Positions 22,098 through 33,500 of a stretch of DNA of 64,000 nt are shown in pieces. Position 1 is the stretch's first letter; each line of letters opens with the position of its first letter. This DNA is from Candidatus Altimarinota bacterium (lineage in GTDB: Bacteria > Patescibacteriota > Gracilibacteria > BD1-5 > UBA6164): NCBI GenBank assembly GCA_019454605.1, contig JACFNZ010000001.1, positions 1-64,000 of the forward strand. The letters are read 5' to 3'. The position numbers and the translations under genes were made by a program. Below the pieces are notes generated by a model. The model was not told the origin of the DNA, did no database searches, and saw nothing but the letters and a program-made list of their open reading frames with translations.

Positions 22098-23687
22098 ATG
22101 AAAAAACTTTTATTTTTACTCCTACTTTTTATTACTCACTTTACTTATGCAACTTGAGAAATAATAAACAACTCTCAAATAGATAATTTTATTTTACAAA
22201 AAGAAGATTTATCTAGTTTTTCAAATTTAATAAATGAATCTATTAATCTAAATTCTAGTATAAATAATGATTATACTATAGACTTATCTCAAGTAAAAAA
22301 ACTAATGGAAAATGAGATTTATAATTATGAATTTGAATGGGAAATGGATAAAATTCCTGCACAAAATGGACCAGTATTTAAAAAAAATTTTATAGAAAAA
22401 TGAATTAAAGAATTAAAATTAAATATATATGCAATTAAAAAAAATGTTGATAATGATACAGGAAATAATGATTTAAAAGAAGAAAAAAAATTAATATTTT
22501 CAAATAATTATTTGATACTTGTTTATGATAAAAGTTTTTTAATATTTTATTCAAATGAAATAGATCCTCAAGATATAAAAAATTATATAGATTTTGCTTC
22601 AAAAGATGGGATTTTAATTGATGTAATATGACCATTGTCTAAAACTGATTTAGAAGTTAAAAGTTTACTTTCAAATATAAATAATTTTAAAGAAAAAAAA
22701 TCATTAAAGTCTGATTTTATAACTATTTGGGGAACAAGAGATTTTGTTTTTTCTGTATTATCAAATATAAACAAAGATATTTCAAATAACAATTTACTTG
22801 ATAGATACAATATAATTGCTCTTTCTTCTTATAATTTAGATATTTTATGAAATTATTTAAAAAATTTTTTAGCAAATAAGAGTTGGATAAAAAAAATAGT
22901 TTTATTAAATGAAAATTCAAAATATATGATTTTGAAACAAGATAAAATAGAGAATTTAATAAAAGAATTAGAAAAAAATAACTATAATTTTTTAGATATC
23001 AATTTAAAAGAAACTACAGTTAGTAATACTTTATTTATATCAAAATTTATAAATAATTTATCAAATAAATGATATTCAACAAATAATATTTATTTATTTT
23101 TAATAATTCCTATTATTTTAATAATCATAATTTCATTTAAACATTTTATATGACTATCGCCTATTTGAATTATAATTCCTCTTTTTATAACACTATTATT
23201 TTTCAAATTATGAATTTATTCAACATTATTTTTTATATTTTTTTATGTAATTTTAAATATTATTTTATCAGTTATAACAGATAGATACAATTTACTTTAT
23301 GCTCCTAAAATATCTTTTTTATTATGAATCAATTTAATTAGTTTTATATTATTTATAAATATAATTAGTAGTTTTAATTTAATATCATTAAATTTTTTTG
23401 ATACTTTATATTTTATAATATTTATACTACTTAGTGATAAAATGATAAATATAATAACTTCAAAAGATTTACTTGAATATAAAGAAAGTTTTTTTTATAC
23501 TTTATTGATAGCTCTTTTTAGTTATATGATTTTAAATATAAATACAATAAAAATTATATTATTATCTTATCCTGAAATTATTTTACTTACTATACCAATT
23601 AGTTTTTTAATATGAAAATTTACCTGACTTAGAGTAACAGAGTATTTTAGATTTAAAGAGATTATAAAATCAGTTGAAGAAGAATAA
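22098..23687 (+). CDS. exported-domain plus multi-TM protein (7TM/inactive-transglutaminase-like)
   Basis: A 529-residue protein with a signal peptide (MKKLLFLLLLFITHFTYATG). A ~310-residue extracytoplasmic domain rich in Asn/Lys and a C-terminal bundle of about seven hydrophobic helices (about 330-520) follow. The bundle ends in KFTGLRVTEYFRFKEIIK. That last motif (GLR-x-TE-x-x-R-F-x-E) resembles the end of the 7TM domain fused to inactive transglutaminases. I do not recognise the outer domain. It is cotranscribed with the sugar transferase, so a role in the envelope is likely. Confidence 0.6.
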
Positions 23688-23717
23688 AAAATGAGTTTTA
23701 AAAAACTCATTTTTTTA
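23686..23717. terminator. terminator between convergent genes
   Basis: AAAAAATGAGTTTT pairs with AAAACTCATTTTTT, with further T's. It lies between the stop of the 7TM gene and the stop of the minus-strand FecR-like gene and could serve both. Confidence 0.75.
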
Positions 23718-23718
23718 T

Positions 23719-25134
23719 TTAATTTATTTTATTTTCTTCTTTAACTTCTTCTTTTTTAGGTTCTTCTTGTTTTATTATTGTAAAATTTGTTTCATATATT
23801 ACTTTATCTCATTCTCAATAGAATTGAATTTTATATATATTAACTCAAGGTTTTAAGTTTCCAAAATCACTATTTGCAAAATATTGCCAATAAGATGAGT
23901 TTTTTACAAATTTTTGTAATTGAAAATCATTTACAAATATTTTTGAAACTGTTCTTGCTGGAATAGTTCATTCTATTCTAACTACATTTTCTGTAGTTGT
24001 ATATGGATTTTGTTTTGGAGAAACTATTTGATATAAAGGAGATGTTGTAATTGGGTAATTTTCAACTCAAGCAAGTCAAGTAGTTCAAGATGGAGTTTGT
24101 CAAGATACTCATTTTATATTAAATAAAGTTAAAACTCATTTATCTACTATTTTCGAATTTGTATCATATATTTTATAAACTATATCATTTGTTTTATTTG
24201 AAATATTTACATTTTTTACTATAAAGGTTTTAGCTTCTGAGTTTATATCGGCACTTTTTCAATCAATTTCTATAGCTTTTATTCAATCATTAAGTAAACT
24301 TCAACTTATATCAATTTTATCTCAAGTAACTTCTGCTTCATCATATAAATTATTAAATGATATATAGCTTCAATTATTACTTGAAGATATATTATTTGAA
24401 GTTCAAGTAGAAGTTTCTCAAGTAGAAGTATTATCTTCTATTTGTGATAAATAAAAACTTCAATTATTTTTTATAAAAAAATCTTCATTTTTTATATAAT
24501 CATCTATTAATTCTTTTGATAATGATAAATCTTTATTTTTATCATTTGAATCATTTCTCATAATAACAAGTTTTTCTCATTTTTTTATAACTGTTGAGTT
24601 TCAAGCAAGATTTTTTACTTCTACATTTCATGATACTACATAAATAGTACTTGCAACTTCATTTTGAGATAAAGAAAATACACTATTTTGAGAAGCTAAG
24701 ACTTTAGCATATCTCATTTCAATAGTTATATTTGAAAGTGCTTCTACCCATAAATCCGATGAATATAAAGTATAACTTCCATCTTCATTATATTTTAATT
24801 CTCATAATTTATTTAAATTAAATTTAACTAAATCATTTTTTAATCAAATACTATCTGAAACTACTTGGATTTTTTCTGATTTATACAAAGAAGTTTGTCA
24901 TTCTATTTTTGTTTTTTTTCATCAACTATATTCTATATATCCTTCAGTTGTAGGACTTTGTAATGTAACTTCTAATTTTGAAGATGAATTATTATCTATT
25001 TTTGTTGTATCTTCTTTTGATACTAAACTATTTATAACAAATAATAATATAACTGATATAATAATAATTGGAGCTAAATAATCTTTAAAAGATTTAATAA
25101 TATTATTTTTATTACTTAATTGTCTTCTATTCAT
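23719..25134 (-). CDS. membrane-anchored FecR-like surface protein
   Basis: A 471-residue protein with a cytoplasmic N-terminus of ~20 residues, one membrane helix (LAPIIIISVILLFVINSLV) and a large outer part. Residues ~115-185 (LWVEALSNITIEMRYAKVLA ... SQNEVASTIYVVSGNVEV ... VIKKGEKLVI) follow the FecR beta-sandwich pattern. The rest contains two Ig-like beta domains (IEGTIPARTVSKIFVNDFQL is typical) joined by Ser/Thr/Gly-rich linkers, and it ends in a Lys/Glu-rich tail. No sigma factor gene accompanies it, so it is probably structural. Its start overlaps the end of the upstream gene by 8 bases. Confidence 0.65.
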
Positions 25135-25678
25135 ATTTTTTTAAATTAATGGTATTATAACTAGGATTATTTATATTTATAAAGAGATTTTTAATATTTT
25201 CAAGTATTTTTTTATTTTCTTTTAAAAATTCTTTATCATTTATTACGATATATTCTTTTTCAAATTTTAAAATATTATTAAAACTAATTTTTATAACTTG
25301 TTTTTTTATTATTTCAGTTATTTCTAATCAAAAATTAAATTTGTTTTCTATGTATAGAAATTTTAATTTATTTGTTAAATCAAACTCTATATCATATATA
25401 TATCAAATAGTTTTTAAATCTTGATTTTTAACTTCTTTTCAAATTATTTCATAATAATTATCTAAAAATATAGTTTCTTTTTTTGAAAAAAAAATATATC
25501 AATTTATAATTTTAGAATTATTTAATAAAAAATAAAAATAATTTAAAAAATCTTTCTTGCATATATATCAAATTACTTTTATATTATCTATATCAAATAA
25601 AACTCAAGTAATTGTAAATCGATTTTTATCTTCATCATAGACTTTATTTTTATAGAAATTTCTTAAAAATGATTGCAT
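25127..25678 (-). CDS. hypothetical protein, possibly two PRC-barrel-like repeats
   Basis: A 183-residue protein with no firm family. Two segments, GVLFDIDNIKVIGYICKK (about 27-44) and NQDLKTIGYIYDIEFDLTNK (about 91-110), repeat a strand-turn-strand pattern. It resembles PRC-barrel domains, in which V-x-D-x-x-N-x-K-x-I-G-Y-I is common. The protein is soluble and rich in Asn, Lys, Ile and Phe. It overlaps the FecR-like gene (ATGAATAG), so translation of the two is coupled. Function is unknown. Confidence 0.55.
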
Positions 25679-25731
25679 ACTTTTTTATTATTTTTAATAA
25701 TTAAATATTAATAAAAATAGCTTTATTGTCA

Positions 25732-25770
25732 AAAATTATTGTAATAAATCAAATTCATTACAATAATTTT
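25732..25770. promoter_or_regulatory. perfect 14-base inverted repeat between divergent genes
   Basis: AAAATTATTGTAAT and ATTACAATAATTTT flank an 11-base spacer in the 188-base gap between the minus-strand gene starting at 25678 and the plus-strand lipoprotein at 25867. The position suits an operator for either gene. It could also be an RNA hairpin. A longer T tract is missing, so a simple terminator is less likely. Confidence 0.45.
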
Positions 25771-25866
25771 ATAATTTGTCTATATTAGAAATATTGAAAA
25801 ATAAAATATTTTACTAAAATAACACTGCCAATTATTATTATATTTTAATTCATTTAAAAAATAAAT

Positions 25867-26088
25867 ATGAATAAAAAATTATTAGGAACATTAGCTTTAG
25901 TTGCTATGTTATCTCTAGCTTCTTGTGGTAAAACTGAAACTCCAACTGAAGCTACTCCAGAAGTTACTCCTTCTACTGAAGCTCCTGCTGAAGTTACTCC
26001 TTCTACTGAAGCTCCTGCTGAAGTTACTCCAGAAGTTACTCCTTCTACTGAAACTCCAGAAGCTGCTACTTGAACAGTTGCTGAATAA
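25867..26088 (+). CDS. small Thr/Pro/Glu-repeat lipoprotein
   Basis: A 73-residue precursor. MNKKLLGTLALVAMLSLASCG is a clean lipoprotein signal with lipobox LASC. The mature part is built of near-identical EVTPSTEAPA units (two to three copies, 30-base DNA repeats between about 25960 and 26050) and ends TPEAATGTVAE, where the Gly codon is TGA. Such acidic Pro/Thr repeats are extended and could span a cell-wall layer. The unusually GC-richer codons (GCT, ACT, CCT) suggest strong expression. A terminator follows immediately. Confidence 0.85.
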
Positions 26089-26095
26089 TTTCAAT

Positions 26096-26126
26096 AAAAA
26101 ACTCTCTTTTAAAGAGAGTTTTTTAT
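26096..26126. terminator. terminator shared by convergent genes
   Basis: AAAAAACTCTCTTT pairs with AAAGAGAGTTTTTT. It follows the repeat lipoprotein and overlaps the end of ruvX on the other strand. Confidence 0.85.
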
Positions 26127-26510
26127 TTGTCTTAAATAAGATTCTAAAATTAAATAAGCTGACATAGAGTCTTTTTTATTTTCTATTTCATTTTTTGATA
26201 ATCAATTTAAAATATTTAATGATTCAAAAGTTGTAAATCTTTCATCAATTTCATCAATTTCAATATTTTTAAATATTTCTTTTAATTTTTTTATAAAAAG
26301 TTTTGTTTTATTTAATTGTTTCAAATCATTATTATATAAATCATATGGAAGTCACACAATTATTTTTGAAATATTTTTTTCTAAAATAATTTTTTTTAAT
26401 TTTGGAATAATTTCACTTCTATTAACAAAAGGTAGCATAAATATAAATCACATATTTGAATATGCAAGTCAACATCTTTTATCTCATAAATCTATACTCA
26501 AATAATTCAT
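26109..26510 (-). CDS. ruvX: YqgF/RuvX-family nuclease (pre-16S rRNA processing)
   Basis: A 133-residue RNase H-fold protein. MNYLSIDLGDKRCGLAYSN opens with the conserved D-x-G-x-x-R-x-G motif, with both glycines UGA. IIVGLPYDLYNND follows, where the family has VGLP. DERFTTFES supplies the next conserved DER-T segment, and KKDSMSAYLILESYL contains the final catalytic Asp (family: D-x-x-A-A-x-x-I-L). Length is normal (~135). Its ATG shares one base with the rplI stop (TAATG), so the two are translationally coupled. Confidence 0.88.
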
Positions 26511-26950
26511 TAATTTATAATTATTGATATTTTAGCCATTGATTCTCAAAGTTTTACATATACATCACTTGTTCAAATCTTTTTTATATGTCAATTAGGC
26601 ATATAAATATTTTTTTTAGTTAATTCTATATTAAATTCTAGTTTTATTTGTTTTATGATATCAGTTTCTTTAATTCAACCAAACATTTTTCAATTCTCTA
26701 AAGTTTGTGCTTTAAATTCTAGTTTTTTTCAATTTAAAACATCTAGTATTTTATGTTTATTTTCAACTAAATTTCTTTTATTTTCTTCTTGTTTTTTTAA
26801 ATTTTTTAATAATTTTTCTTCATCTTCTTTTGTTAATTTTTTAGCAAATCATTTTGGAATTAAAAAATTTGTAGCATAACTATCTGAGACTTCTTTTGTA
26901 TCTCCAACATGTCATACATTTGGAACTAATTTTAAAAATAATACTTTCAT
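26510..26950 (-). CDS. rplI: 50S ribosomal protein bL9
   Basis: A 146-residue protein that binds 23S rRNA domain V. MKVLFLKLVPNVGHVGDTKE and VSDSYATNFLIPKGFAK reproduce the L9 N-domain, which typically reads ...GxVKxVxxGYxRNFLxPxxxA. A Lys/Glu-rich connecting helix and a C-domain (NGKMFGGIKETDI ... LGESMAKISIII) follow. Usual length is ~148. It sits directly upstream of ruvX and downstream of a hairpin after nusA. Confidence 0.92.
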
Positions 26951-26979
26951 AATTTTAAAAAAGTTAAATAATAAATTTT

Positions 26980-27010
26980 AAAAAAGTATAAATAAATTTA
27001 TACTTTTTTT
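26980..27010 (-). terminator. terminator after nusA
   Basis: AAAAAAGTATAAAT pairs with ATTTATACTTTTTT, with T/A tracts on both flanks. It lies just after the nusA stop and before rplI on the minus strand. Confidence 0.65.
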
Positions 27011-27014
27011 AATT

Positions 27015-28079
27015 TTACTCTTTTATTTCTTCTAAAGAAATATTATATCAAATAAGATTTGAAGCAAGATTTATATTTATTCAATTCTTTCAAATTGCTT
27101 TTGCTCTTTCTTCTGGAAGTAAATAAACTAATGCACTTTCAGCTTCTTCATTTACTACTACTTTTTGAATAACTGCAGGAGTTAATGATTTTGAGATCAT
27201 CTCTTGAATATTTCAATTATTTACAATAATATCAATTTTTTCTCAAGATAATTCTTCCATAACTGTTTTTACTCTTACTCATTTAGGTCAAATAAGACAT
27301 CAAGCTCGGTCTATTTCTTCAAATTCACTTGAAACAAGAATTTTAGTTTTTACTCAAGGATATCTAACTATATTATCAATTGTTATAGTATTGTTACTTA
27401 ATTCTGGAGCATTTAATTTAAATATAGCTCAAACAATATCTTTATTTTTTCTTGATAAAACTACTTTAGGTCAAGTTTTTTCATCAATAAAAGCTTCACT
27501 AACATATAAATAAAATCTAGCCTCTGGAGTATAACTATCTCTTGAAACTTGTTCTGATTTAGGTAAAATAACTTGATTTCAATTATAATCAAAAATAACT
27601 TTCCCTGATTCTACCATCACAACTTTCATGCTTATAACTTCTCATACTTTATCCTTAAATAAGTCATAAATTTTTTGTTTTTCTGAATCTCAGATTTTTT
27701 GAATAATAACTTGTCTTGCAGCTTGTGATGCAATTCTTCAAAAAGATTCTCAAATAGATCATTCCAAAACTTCATCTGTCATATCTATTTCTATAATATC
27801 TCCTTCTTCATATCAATCTCAATCTTCTCATAATTCTTCAAAACTTATTTCAGTGTATGGATTTTGTACTTCTTTTACCAAAGTTTTTCTTACAATAATT
27901 TCAATAGTTCAAGCATCTAAATCAAAAGAAACTAAAACATCTTCATCTTTATTTCAATAATCTTTTTTATAAGCAGTCTTGATTGCTGATTCAATTATTT
28001 CTATTAATGATTCTTTTGGTATTTTTTTCTCAGCTGAAATTTGATTAATTGCTGCTTCTATTTTTTTTAAATCTAACAT
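27015..28079 (-). CDS. nusA: transcription termination/antitermination factor NusA
   Basis: A 354-residue RNA polymerase-binding factor. The N-terminal domain (IPKESLIEIIESAIKTAYKK) is followed by S1 (about 135-200, GEVISMKVVMVESGKVIFDY). The KH domains follow: FYLYVSEAFIDEKTGPKVVL and SRKN, then IDRAGCLIGPKGVRVKTVME and LLPEERAKAIGKNGININLA. Most KH GxxG glycines are UGA. Length corresponds to the short NusA form without acidic repeats. It lies downstream of ftsZ across a hairpin. Confidence 0.93.
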
Positions 28080-28107
28080 ATTTTAATTAATTAATAATTT
28101 AATAATT

Positions 28108-28144
28108 AAGACGAGAATTTTAACAAATCCTCGTCTTTTTTTTT
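28108..28144. terminator. hairpin between ftsZ and nusA
   Basis: AAGACGAG and CTCGTCTT form a GC-containing stem around a 14-base loop. The T tract is on the plus-strand side while both neighbouring genes run on the minus strand. It may end antisense transcription or act as a weak terminator/processing site of the ftsAZ transcript. Confidence 0.55.
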
Positions 28145-28177
28145 AATATTATTTATTTTTTTTAAAAAATCAAATTT

Positions 28178-29353
28178 TTATATTTTCTTTCTTAAAAAAG
28201 CTGGTACATCTAAATCATCTTGTTTTTCAACTGGTTTCACTTGATTAGATATAGGTTTTTGTTCTCCTATATTTTTTCTTCAAAATGGAGATTGTTTTTG
28301 TGTTTGATATCATGATGAATAACTTTTATTTGTTTCTTCATCAAATCAAGTAGCTATAACTGTTATTTTTAATTCTCAAGTATAATTTTCATTTATAGTT
28401 GTTGCAAATATTATGTTAGCATTTGGATCTCGTGATTCTGTAATAATTTTAGCAGCTTCATCAACTTCAAACATTGATAAATCAGTTCCGCCTGTTATAT
28501 TGAATAAAATTCATTTAGCTCAAGCTATTGAAAGCTCTAAAAGTGGACTATCTATTGCTGCTCTTGCTCGTTCTACTGCTCTATTTTCACCTGATCAGTA
28601 TCATATTCACATTAAAGCTGATCAAGAATTTTTCATAATTGATTTAACATCATTAAAATCTGCATTTATAGTTCAATTCTCAGTTACAATATCTGTAATT
28701 CATAAAACTCATTCTTTTAAAACATCATCAACTATAGCAAAAGCATCAAGTAAAGGAGTTTTTTTATCAATTATATTTAAAATTCTATCATTTGGGATTG
28801 TAATTAAAGCATCTACTTTTTCTTTTAAAGCATTATATCAGTCAAGAGCTTTACCTCATCTTGATTGTCATTCAAAAGAAAAAGGTTTTGTAACTACTCA
28901 AACAGTTAAAGCTCAAAGTCATTTAGCTATTTCAGCAACTACAGGAGCTGCTCAAGTTCAAGTTCATCCTCATAATCAGCAAGTAATAAAAACCATATCT
29001 GCTCAATCAAGTGCTCGTTTTATCTCTTCTGATGTTTCTTCTGCTGCTTTTTTTCACATTTCTGGATTAGCTCAAGCTCAAAGTCATCCTGTAACAGCTT
29101 TTCAAATAACTATTTTATTATCTGCTAAAGAATTATATAAAGCTTGAGAATCAGTGTTTATAGCCCAAAACTCAACTCATTCAATTCCATCTCTAACCAT
29201 ACCATTTACAGCATTTCATCCTCCTCATCCAACTCAAACTATTTTTATATTAGCTGCTAGTGATATTTTAGATCACATATCAATTTCTTGTGGACCAAAT
29301 GAAACTTGTTGTCCTGATAAAATTCTTTTTAATTTATCATCTTTTTTAATCAT
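28178..29353 (-). CDS. ftsZ: cell division GTPase FtsZ
   Basis: A 391-residue tubulin homolog that forms the Z ring. The GTP-binding tubulin signature ITCGLGGGTGTGAAP has nearly all of its glycines encoded by [14 protein letters not shown]-like, IGKAVTGGLGAGANP-like and [20 protein letters not shown] segments are also in place. The variable linker (about 325-370) ends in [13 protein letters not shown], a good FtsA-binding C-terminal peptide. An antisense open frame at 28413-29147 on the plus strand is a by-product of this coding strand. The gene follows ftsA by 25 bases. Confidence 0.96.
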
Positions 29354-29378
29354 ATATTTTTTATTAAAAATTAAATTA

Positions 29379-30617
29379 TTAAGGTAGTAGTTTTTTAAAT
29401 ACTTTAATTATAGAACCAAATAGAGATCATATATTAAAAGATATTACATTTCTTGCATCTCTATATTTATTTGTAAGTATTATTGTTCCTAAAACTCACG
29501 CAAATGAAGGATCATTTATTGAAGCATCTGAAACAGATTCATCAAATTTTGGAACTCATATACTAACTGGTAATCTTAAAGATTCTTTTGATAATTCTAC
29601 AAGTCATCTCATTTTAGATCCCCCACCTACAAATACTGCTCATTCTGGCAACATTCAATCTCTTTGAATTTTTTTAAGCTCTTGTTTTATGAAATGAAGT
29701 ATCTCTTCATATCTAGCTGTAATTATTTTTGATAAATATAAAACTGAAAAAGTTCATTCCTCTTGACTTGATATCTTTGAAAAATCAATCTCACTATCTT
29801 TAAATCACTCTATTTTTTCTAAAGATAATTCTCAAAAATCAAGTTTTAACTTTTCTGCTGTATCTATAGAAGTTCTAAGTCATAAAGCTATATCATTTGT
29901 TACACTATCTCATCAAATAGGGATTATAGATGAAAAAATTAAACTTCATTCTTCAAAAACTGTTATTCAAGTAGTTGATGATCATATATCAACACAAACT
30001 ACTCATAACTCTTTTTGTCTTTTTGACAAAACTCATTCTGGAGATGAAATTAAGTTTGGGAAAATATCATAAACTTCTACTCAAATTCAAGATTCTATTG
30101 ACTTTTTTATATTGTTTAAAATATTTGAACTAATAGAAAAAATATTTGCATTTACTTCTAATTTTCTTGCATTCATTCAAATAGGTGATTTAATTCACTC
30201 TTCTAAATCAACAGTAAAATTATCTGGAATTACTTTTAATACTTCTCTATTTTGAAGTAATACCCCACTTTTTACCATATCAAGAACTCTTTCAATATCT
30301 GAAACTTCTATCTCATCTCAAGAAATAGCAATTATTCATTTATTATTTATAACCTCAAAAGATGAAGAATTAAAAGAAATAAAAACTCAAGTAGTTTGAA
30401 ATCAAGACATTTTTTCAGCATCTTCTAAAGATTTATCAATATTTTGTTTAAATTCTTCCATATCCAAGATATTTCACTTTCTTATAGCATTTGAGTTTGA
30501 GATTCATACTCAAAGTATATGTAATTGTTTTTTATCATCTCAAACAAATTCTCATATAACAGTTCTTATTTTTGAACTTCAAATATCAATACATGTTATA
30601 GCATTTTCAATACTCAT
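29379..30617 (-). CDS. ftsA: cell division protein FtsA
   Basis: A 412-residue actin-like ATPase that tethers FtsZ to the membrane. Visible are CIDIGSSKIRTVIGEFVG, the SHS2 subdomain, VVCVDIGSSTTGITVFEEGS, IPIGGDSVTNDIALGL and VFVGGGSKMRGLVELS. The C-terminus (SLFGSIIKVFKKLLP) is an amphipathic helix suitable for membrane targeting. Length is normal (~410-420). It is first in the ftsA-ftsZ operon and diverges from the SpoIIE-type phosphatase gene. Confidence 0.95.
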
Positions 30618-30782
30618 ACTTTTTATTAAAAAATTATTAATGTTCTATTTTTTTATACAATTATATTGTCTTAAAATAGAGTATTTCTTATATTTTATAT
30701 TAATTATCATATCAAAATATAACTAAATTATATTTATAATAAATAACTTTAAAACCAAAAATAAAAAATTATGTTAAAAACT

Positions 30783-30811
30783 TTGCATAATTAAATAAAT
30801 TATGTTATAAT
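30783..30811 (+). promoter_or_regulatory. sigma-70-type promoter of the PP2C gene
   Basis: TTGCAT, 17 bases, then TATAAT preceded by TGT. The -10 ends 32 bases before the ATG at 30844. It sits in a 226-base divergent gap with ftsA; the ftsA promoter on the other strand was not identified with confidence. Confidence 0.65.
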
Positions 30812-30843
30812 AAAGCAAAAGATATTTAAATATTATTTGAATT

Positions 30844-32061
30844 ATGAACTACTTAAAAAAATTTTTTAATTTTTATATAAATGTATTAATACTTATTATT
30901 ATTATTTCTAGTATTTGATTATTTTACTATTTTAAAAAAGATATTTTAATAAATTTTAATAAAGATGATTACTTATTATTTATTTGAGTATTTTTAATTC
31001 AGTATATTTTAATAATATTTATAATAAACATATCCTTTTATACTCCTATTGAAGAACTAAAAAGACAAGTATTAAATTTTTTATCTTGAAATAATAAATG
31101 AGATAAATTAAAAATAAAAACTGATTTTATCAACCCAAATATAAAAATATCACTTATTTTTTTTGATAATATATTAAACTCTTTAAAAAATATAAAAGAT
31201 GAATTTTTAAGTGGTAAAGCGATAAAATGAGAAATACAACTTGCTATGGAATTACAAGAAAAACTACTTTATAAAAAACTAGAAGAAGTTCCATCTCTTG
31301 ATATAATAGCAAAATCAAAACCAGCTTGAGAGATAGGTTGAGATAGTTATGACATAATTAAATGACAAGATAGTAATTATTATATATATGCCTGAGATGC
31401 TACTTGACACTGAGTTTGAGCTTGATTTGTAATGGTGATGGTAAATGCTTTAGTTTCTTGATTTTCAAAAATTTATAAAAAGTGATCTGAAATACTTGCA
31501 AATACAAATGAAGTATTAAAACCTAGAGTAAAGTCAAACATATTAATGACCCTACTTTTAGTAAGATGGGATGAATTAAATAAAAGATTATTTATGACTT
31601 GAGCTTGACATGAATATTTAATTATTTATAAACATTCATTAAATAAATGTTTTAAAATAAAATCAGGTTGACTTGCTTTAGGTATGACAAAAAATATCCA
31701 TAAAATACTAAAAGAACAAGAAATAAAGTTTGAAAAAAATGATATAGTTGTTTTATATACCGACTGAATAACTGAAATGTTAAATCAAAATAAAAAAGAT
31801 TGAAATGAAGAAATGTTTTGAGAACAAAGACTTATGGATTCGATATTAAAATCTCCTATCCTACCATGACTTTGAATAAAAACAGCTACTTGAGTTTTTA
31901 ATAACTTAACTATTGATATATCAAAATTTATGTGATATAAATATAGGCAATTTGATGATATAACTTTAGTTGTAATTCATTATAAATGAGATCAAAAAAT
32001 AGAACAAGATTTTCCAAAAGAAATACCAAATGATTTTATAACTGAATGGAACTGGGATTAA
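30844..32061 (+). CDS. membrane-bound SpoIIE/RsbU-type PP2C phosphatase
   Basis: A 405-residue Ser/Thr phosphatase. Two N-terminal membrane helices (about 12-32 and 45-65) and a HAMP-like linker precede a PPM domain. The domain shows metal-binding motifs: EIGGDSYDII, YAGDATGHGVGAGFVMVMVN, GAGHEYLIIY and VLYTDGITEM ending in FDDITLVVIHYK. These match RsbU/SpoIIE phosphatases, which usually dephosphorylate anti-anti-sigma factors. No such partner gene is adjacent. Its last bases overlap the stop of rsmA on the opposite strand. Confidence 0.88.
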
Positions 32062-32852
32062 TTACTAATTAATTTTAAATAATTTTCTATACTTAATTCT
32101 TCAGCTCTTGAGTTTTCATTAAATCATAAAGAAATTAATTTTTCTAAATATATTTTTTTATCATATCAAAAAGATGACAAATTATTTATCATCTTTTTTC
32201 TTGGATTTGAAAAAGATGCTTTTATAAAAGCTAAAAACAAATTATCATCTACAAAATCATAATCATTTATTATTTCAAAATGTAAAACTATAGAATCAAC
32301 TTTTGGACTAGGAGTAAATGATTTTTTTAAAACATCTATTTTTTTAGAAGCTTTTGCTTTTTTTGCTATAAATAAAGACAGTACTGATGATTTTTTAGAT
32401 AAAATTTTTTCTCAAACTTCTTTTTGCATCAAAATAATCATTTCTTTTGGTTTATTTTTTAATCAATACAAAAATCTATGTAAAATTGGTGAAGTGATAT
32501 AATAAGGAATATTTGCTATAACTTTATAATCTGAAAATAAAACATCATATTTTAAAATATCTTGATTAATTATAGAAAATTTAGTTTCTCAAATATAAAA
32601 ATCATTATTTAAAATCCTATCATTTAATATTTCTATCATAAAATTATCAAGTTCAACTAAAGTGAGTGTTTTTGGTTTACCAGCTAAAATCTCTTTAGTT
32701 AAAACTCAAAATCAAGGTCAAACTTCAATAATATTTTCATCTGAAATATTTGAAATACGAGCAATATTTTTTAAAATATTTTCATCATTTAAAAAATTTT
32801 GTCCTAAAGATTTTTTGGATTTTATACCATATTTTTTAATTAATTCTTGCAT
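32058..32852 (-). CDS. rsmA: 16S rRNA dimethyladenosine transferase RsmA/KsgA
   Basis: A 264-residue enzyme that dimethylates two adjacent adenosines near the 3' end of 16S rRNA. LIKKYGIKSKKSLGQNFLND is the family N-terminus. IIEVGPGFGVLTKEIL is the SAM-binding motif, VIANIPYYITSPILHRFL the catalytic N-I-P-Y block, and FTPSPKVDSIVLHFE the later conserved segment. Length is normal. Its ATG overlaps the tmk stop (TAATG), giving a coupled tmk-rsmA operon. Confidence 0.95.
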
Positions 32853-33457
32853 TAAAAATTGTAATTATCTAATATATTTTTTATTTGTAAAAAAGTTTCT
32901 TCTATAGATTTATTTGCATCTATTAAATAAATAGTTCTTTTATCTTTTAAATTTTCAAAAGTTTCAAGATATTTTTCTCTAACCTTTAATAAAAAATCAA
33001 TTTCTTCAAAAGTTTCTTTTTCTCCACCTCTTTTTTTTAATCTATTTTCAATATTTTCTTTTGAAACATCAAATAAAAAAGTTATATCTGGAATTAAGAT
33101 ATTTTTATAATTATGGGAAGAATATATTTCATCAAAACTAAGTCAACTAGCTCATTGGTAAGCATAAGTTGAATAATCAAAACGAGTTGAAAGTATAATA
33201 GAATGTTTTAAAATCTCTTTTCTTAAAACTGATTGCTCTTCCCTATCTTTTACATATAAATCTAGTGCCTCTTTAGCGCTAGAAAATCAAGTTGATTTTA
33301 ATTTTTGTAAAATTTCTTTTCATGATTTTGTATTTCAAGTTGGTTCTTTTGTTAAAAAAAACTGCAAGTTTTTATTTCTTTGTTTTAAATACTCTAAAAC
33401 TTTTAATAATTGTGTATCTTTTCCACTTCAATCTACTCATTCAAAAACTATAAACAT
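32852..33457 (-). CDS. tmk: thymidylate kinase
   Basis: A 201-residue dTMP kinase. MFIVFEGVDGSGKDTQLLKV is the P-loop, with Asp replacing the usual Ser/Thr after Lys and Thr next. TKEPTGNTKSGKEIL carries the EP-G segment, STRFDYSTYAYQGASGL the DR-like TYAYQ motif, and IPDITFLFDV followed by RLKKRGGEKETFEEIDFLLK the LID region. Usual length is ~205-210. It is upstream of and coupled to rsmA. Confidence 0.92.
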
Positions 33458-33500
33458 ATTTTTTTATTATAAAATTAATATTTTTTATTATATAAATTAT

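Noticed and set aside
28413-29387. Long plus-strand open frames (244 and 77 codons) across the ftsZ region
   Set aside because: They are antisense to ftsZ. Glycine TGA codons on the minus strand appear as TCA on the plus strand and keep the antisense frame open. The proteins have no domain and the minus strand encodes a complete FtsZ.
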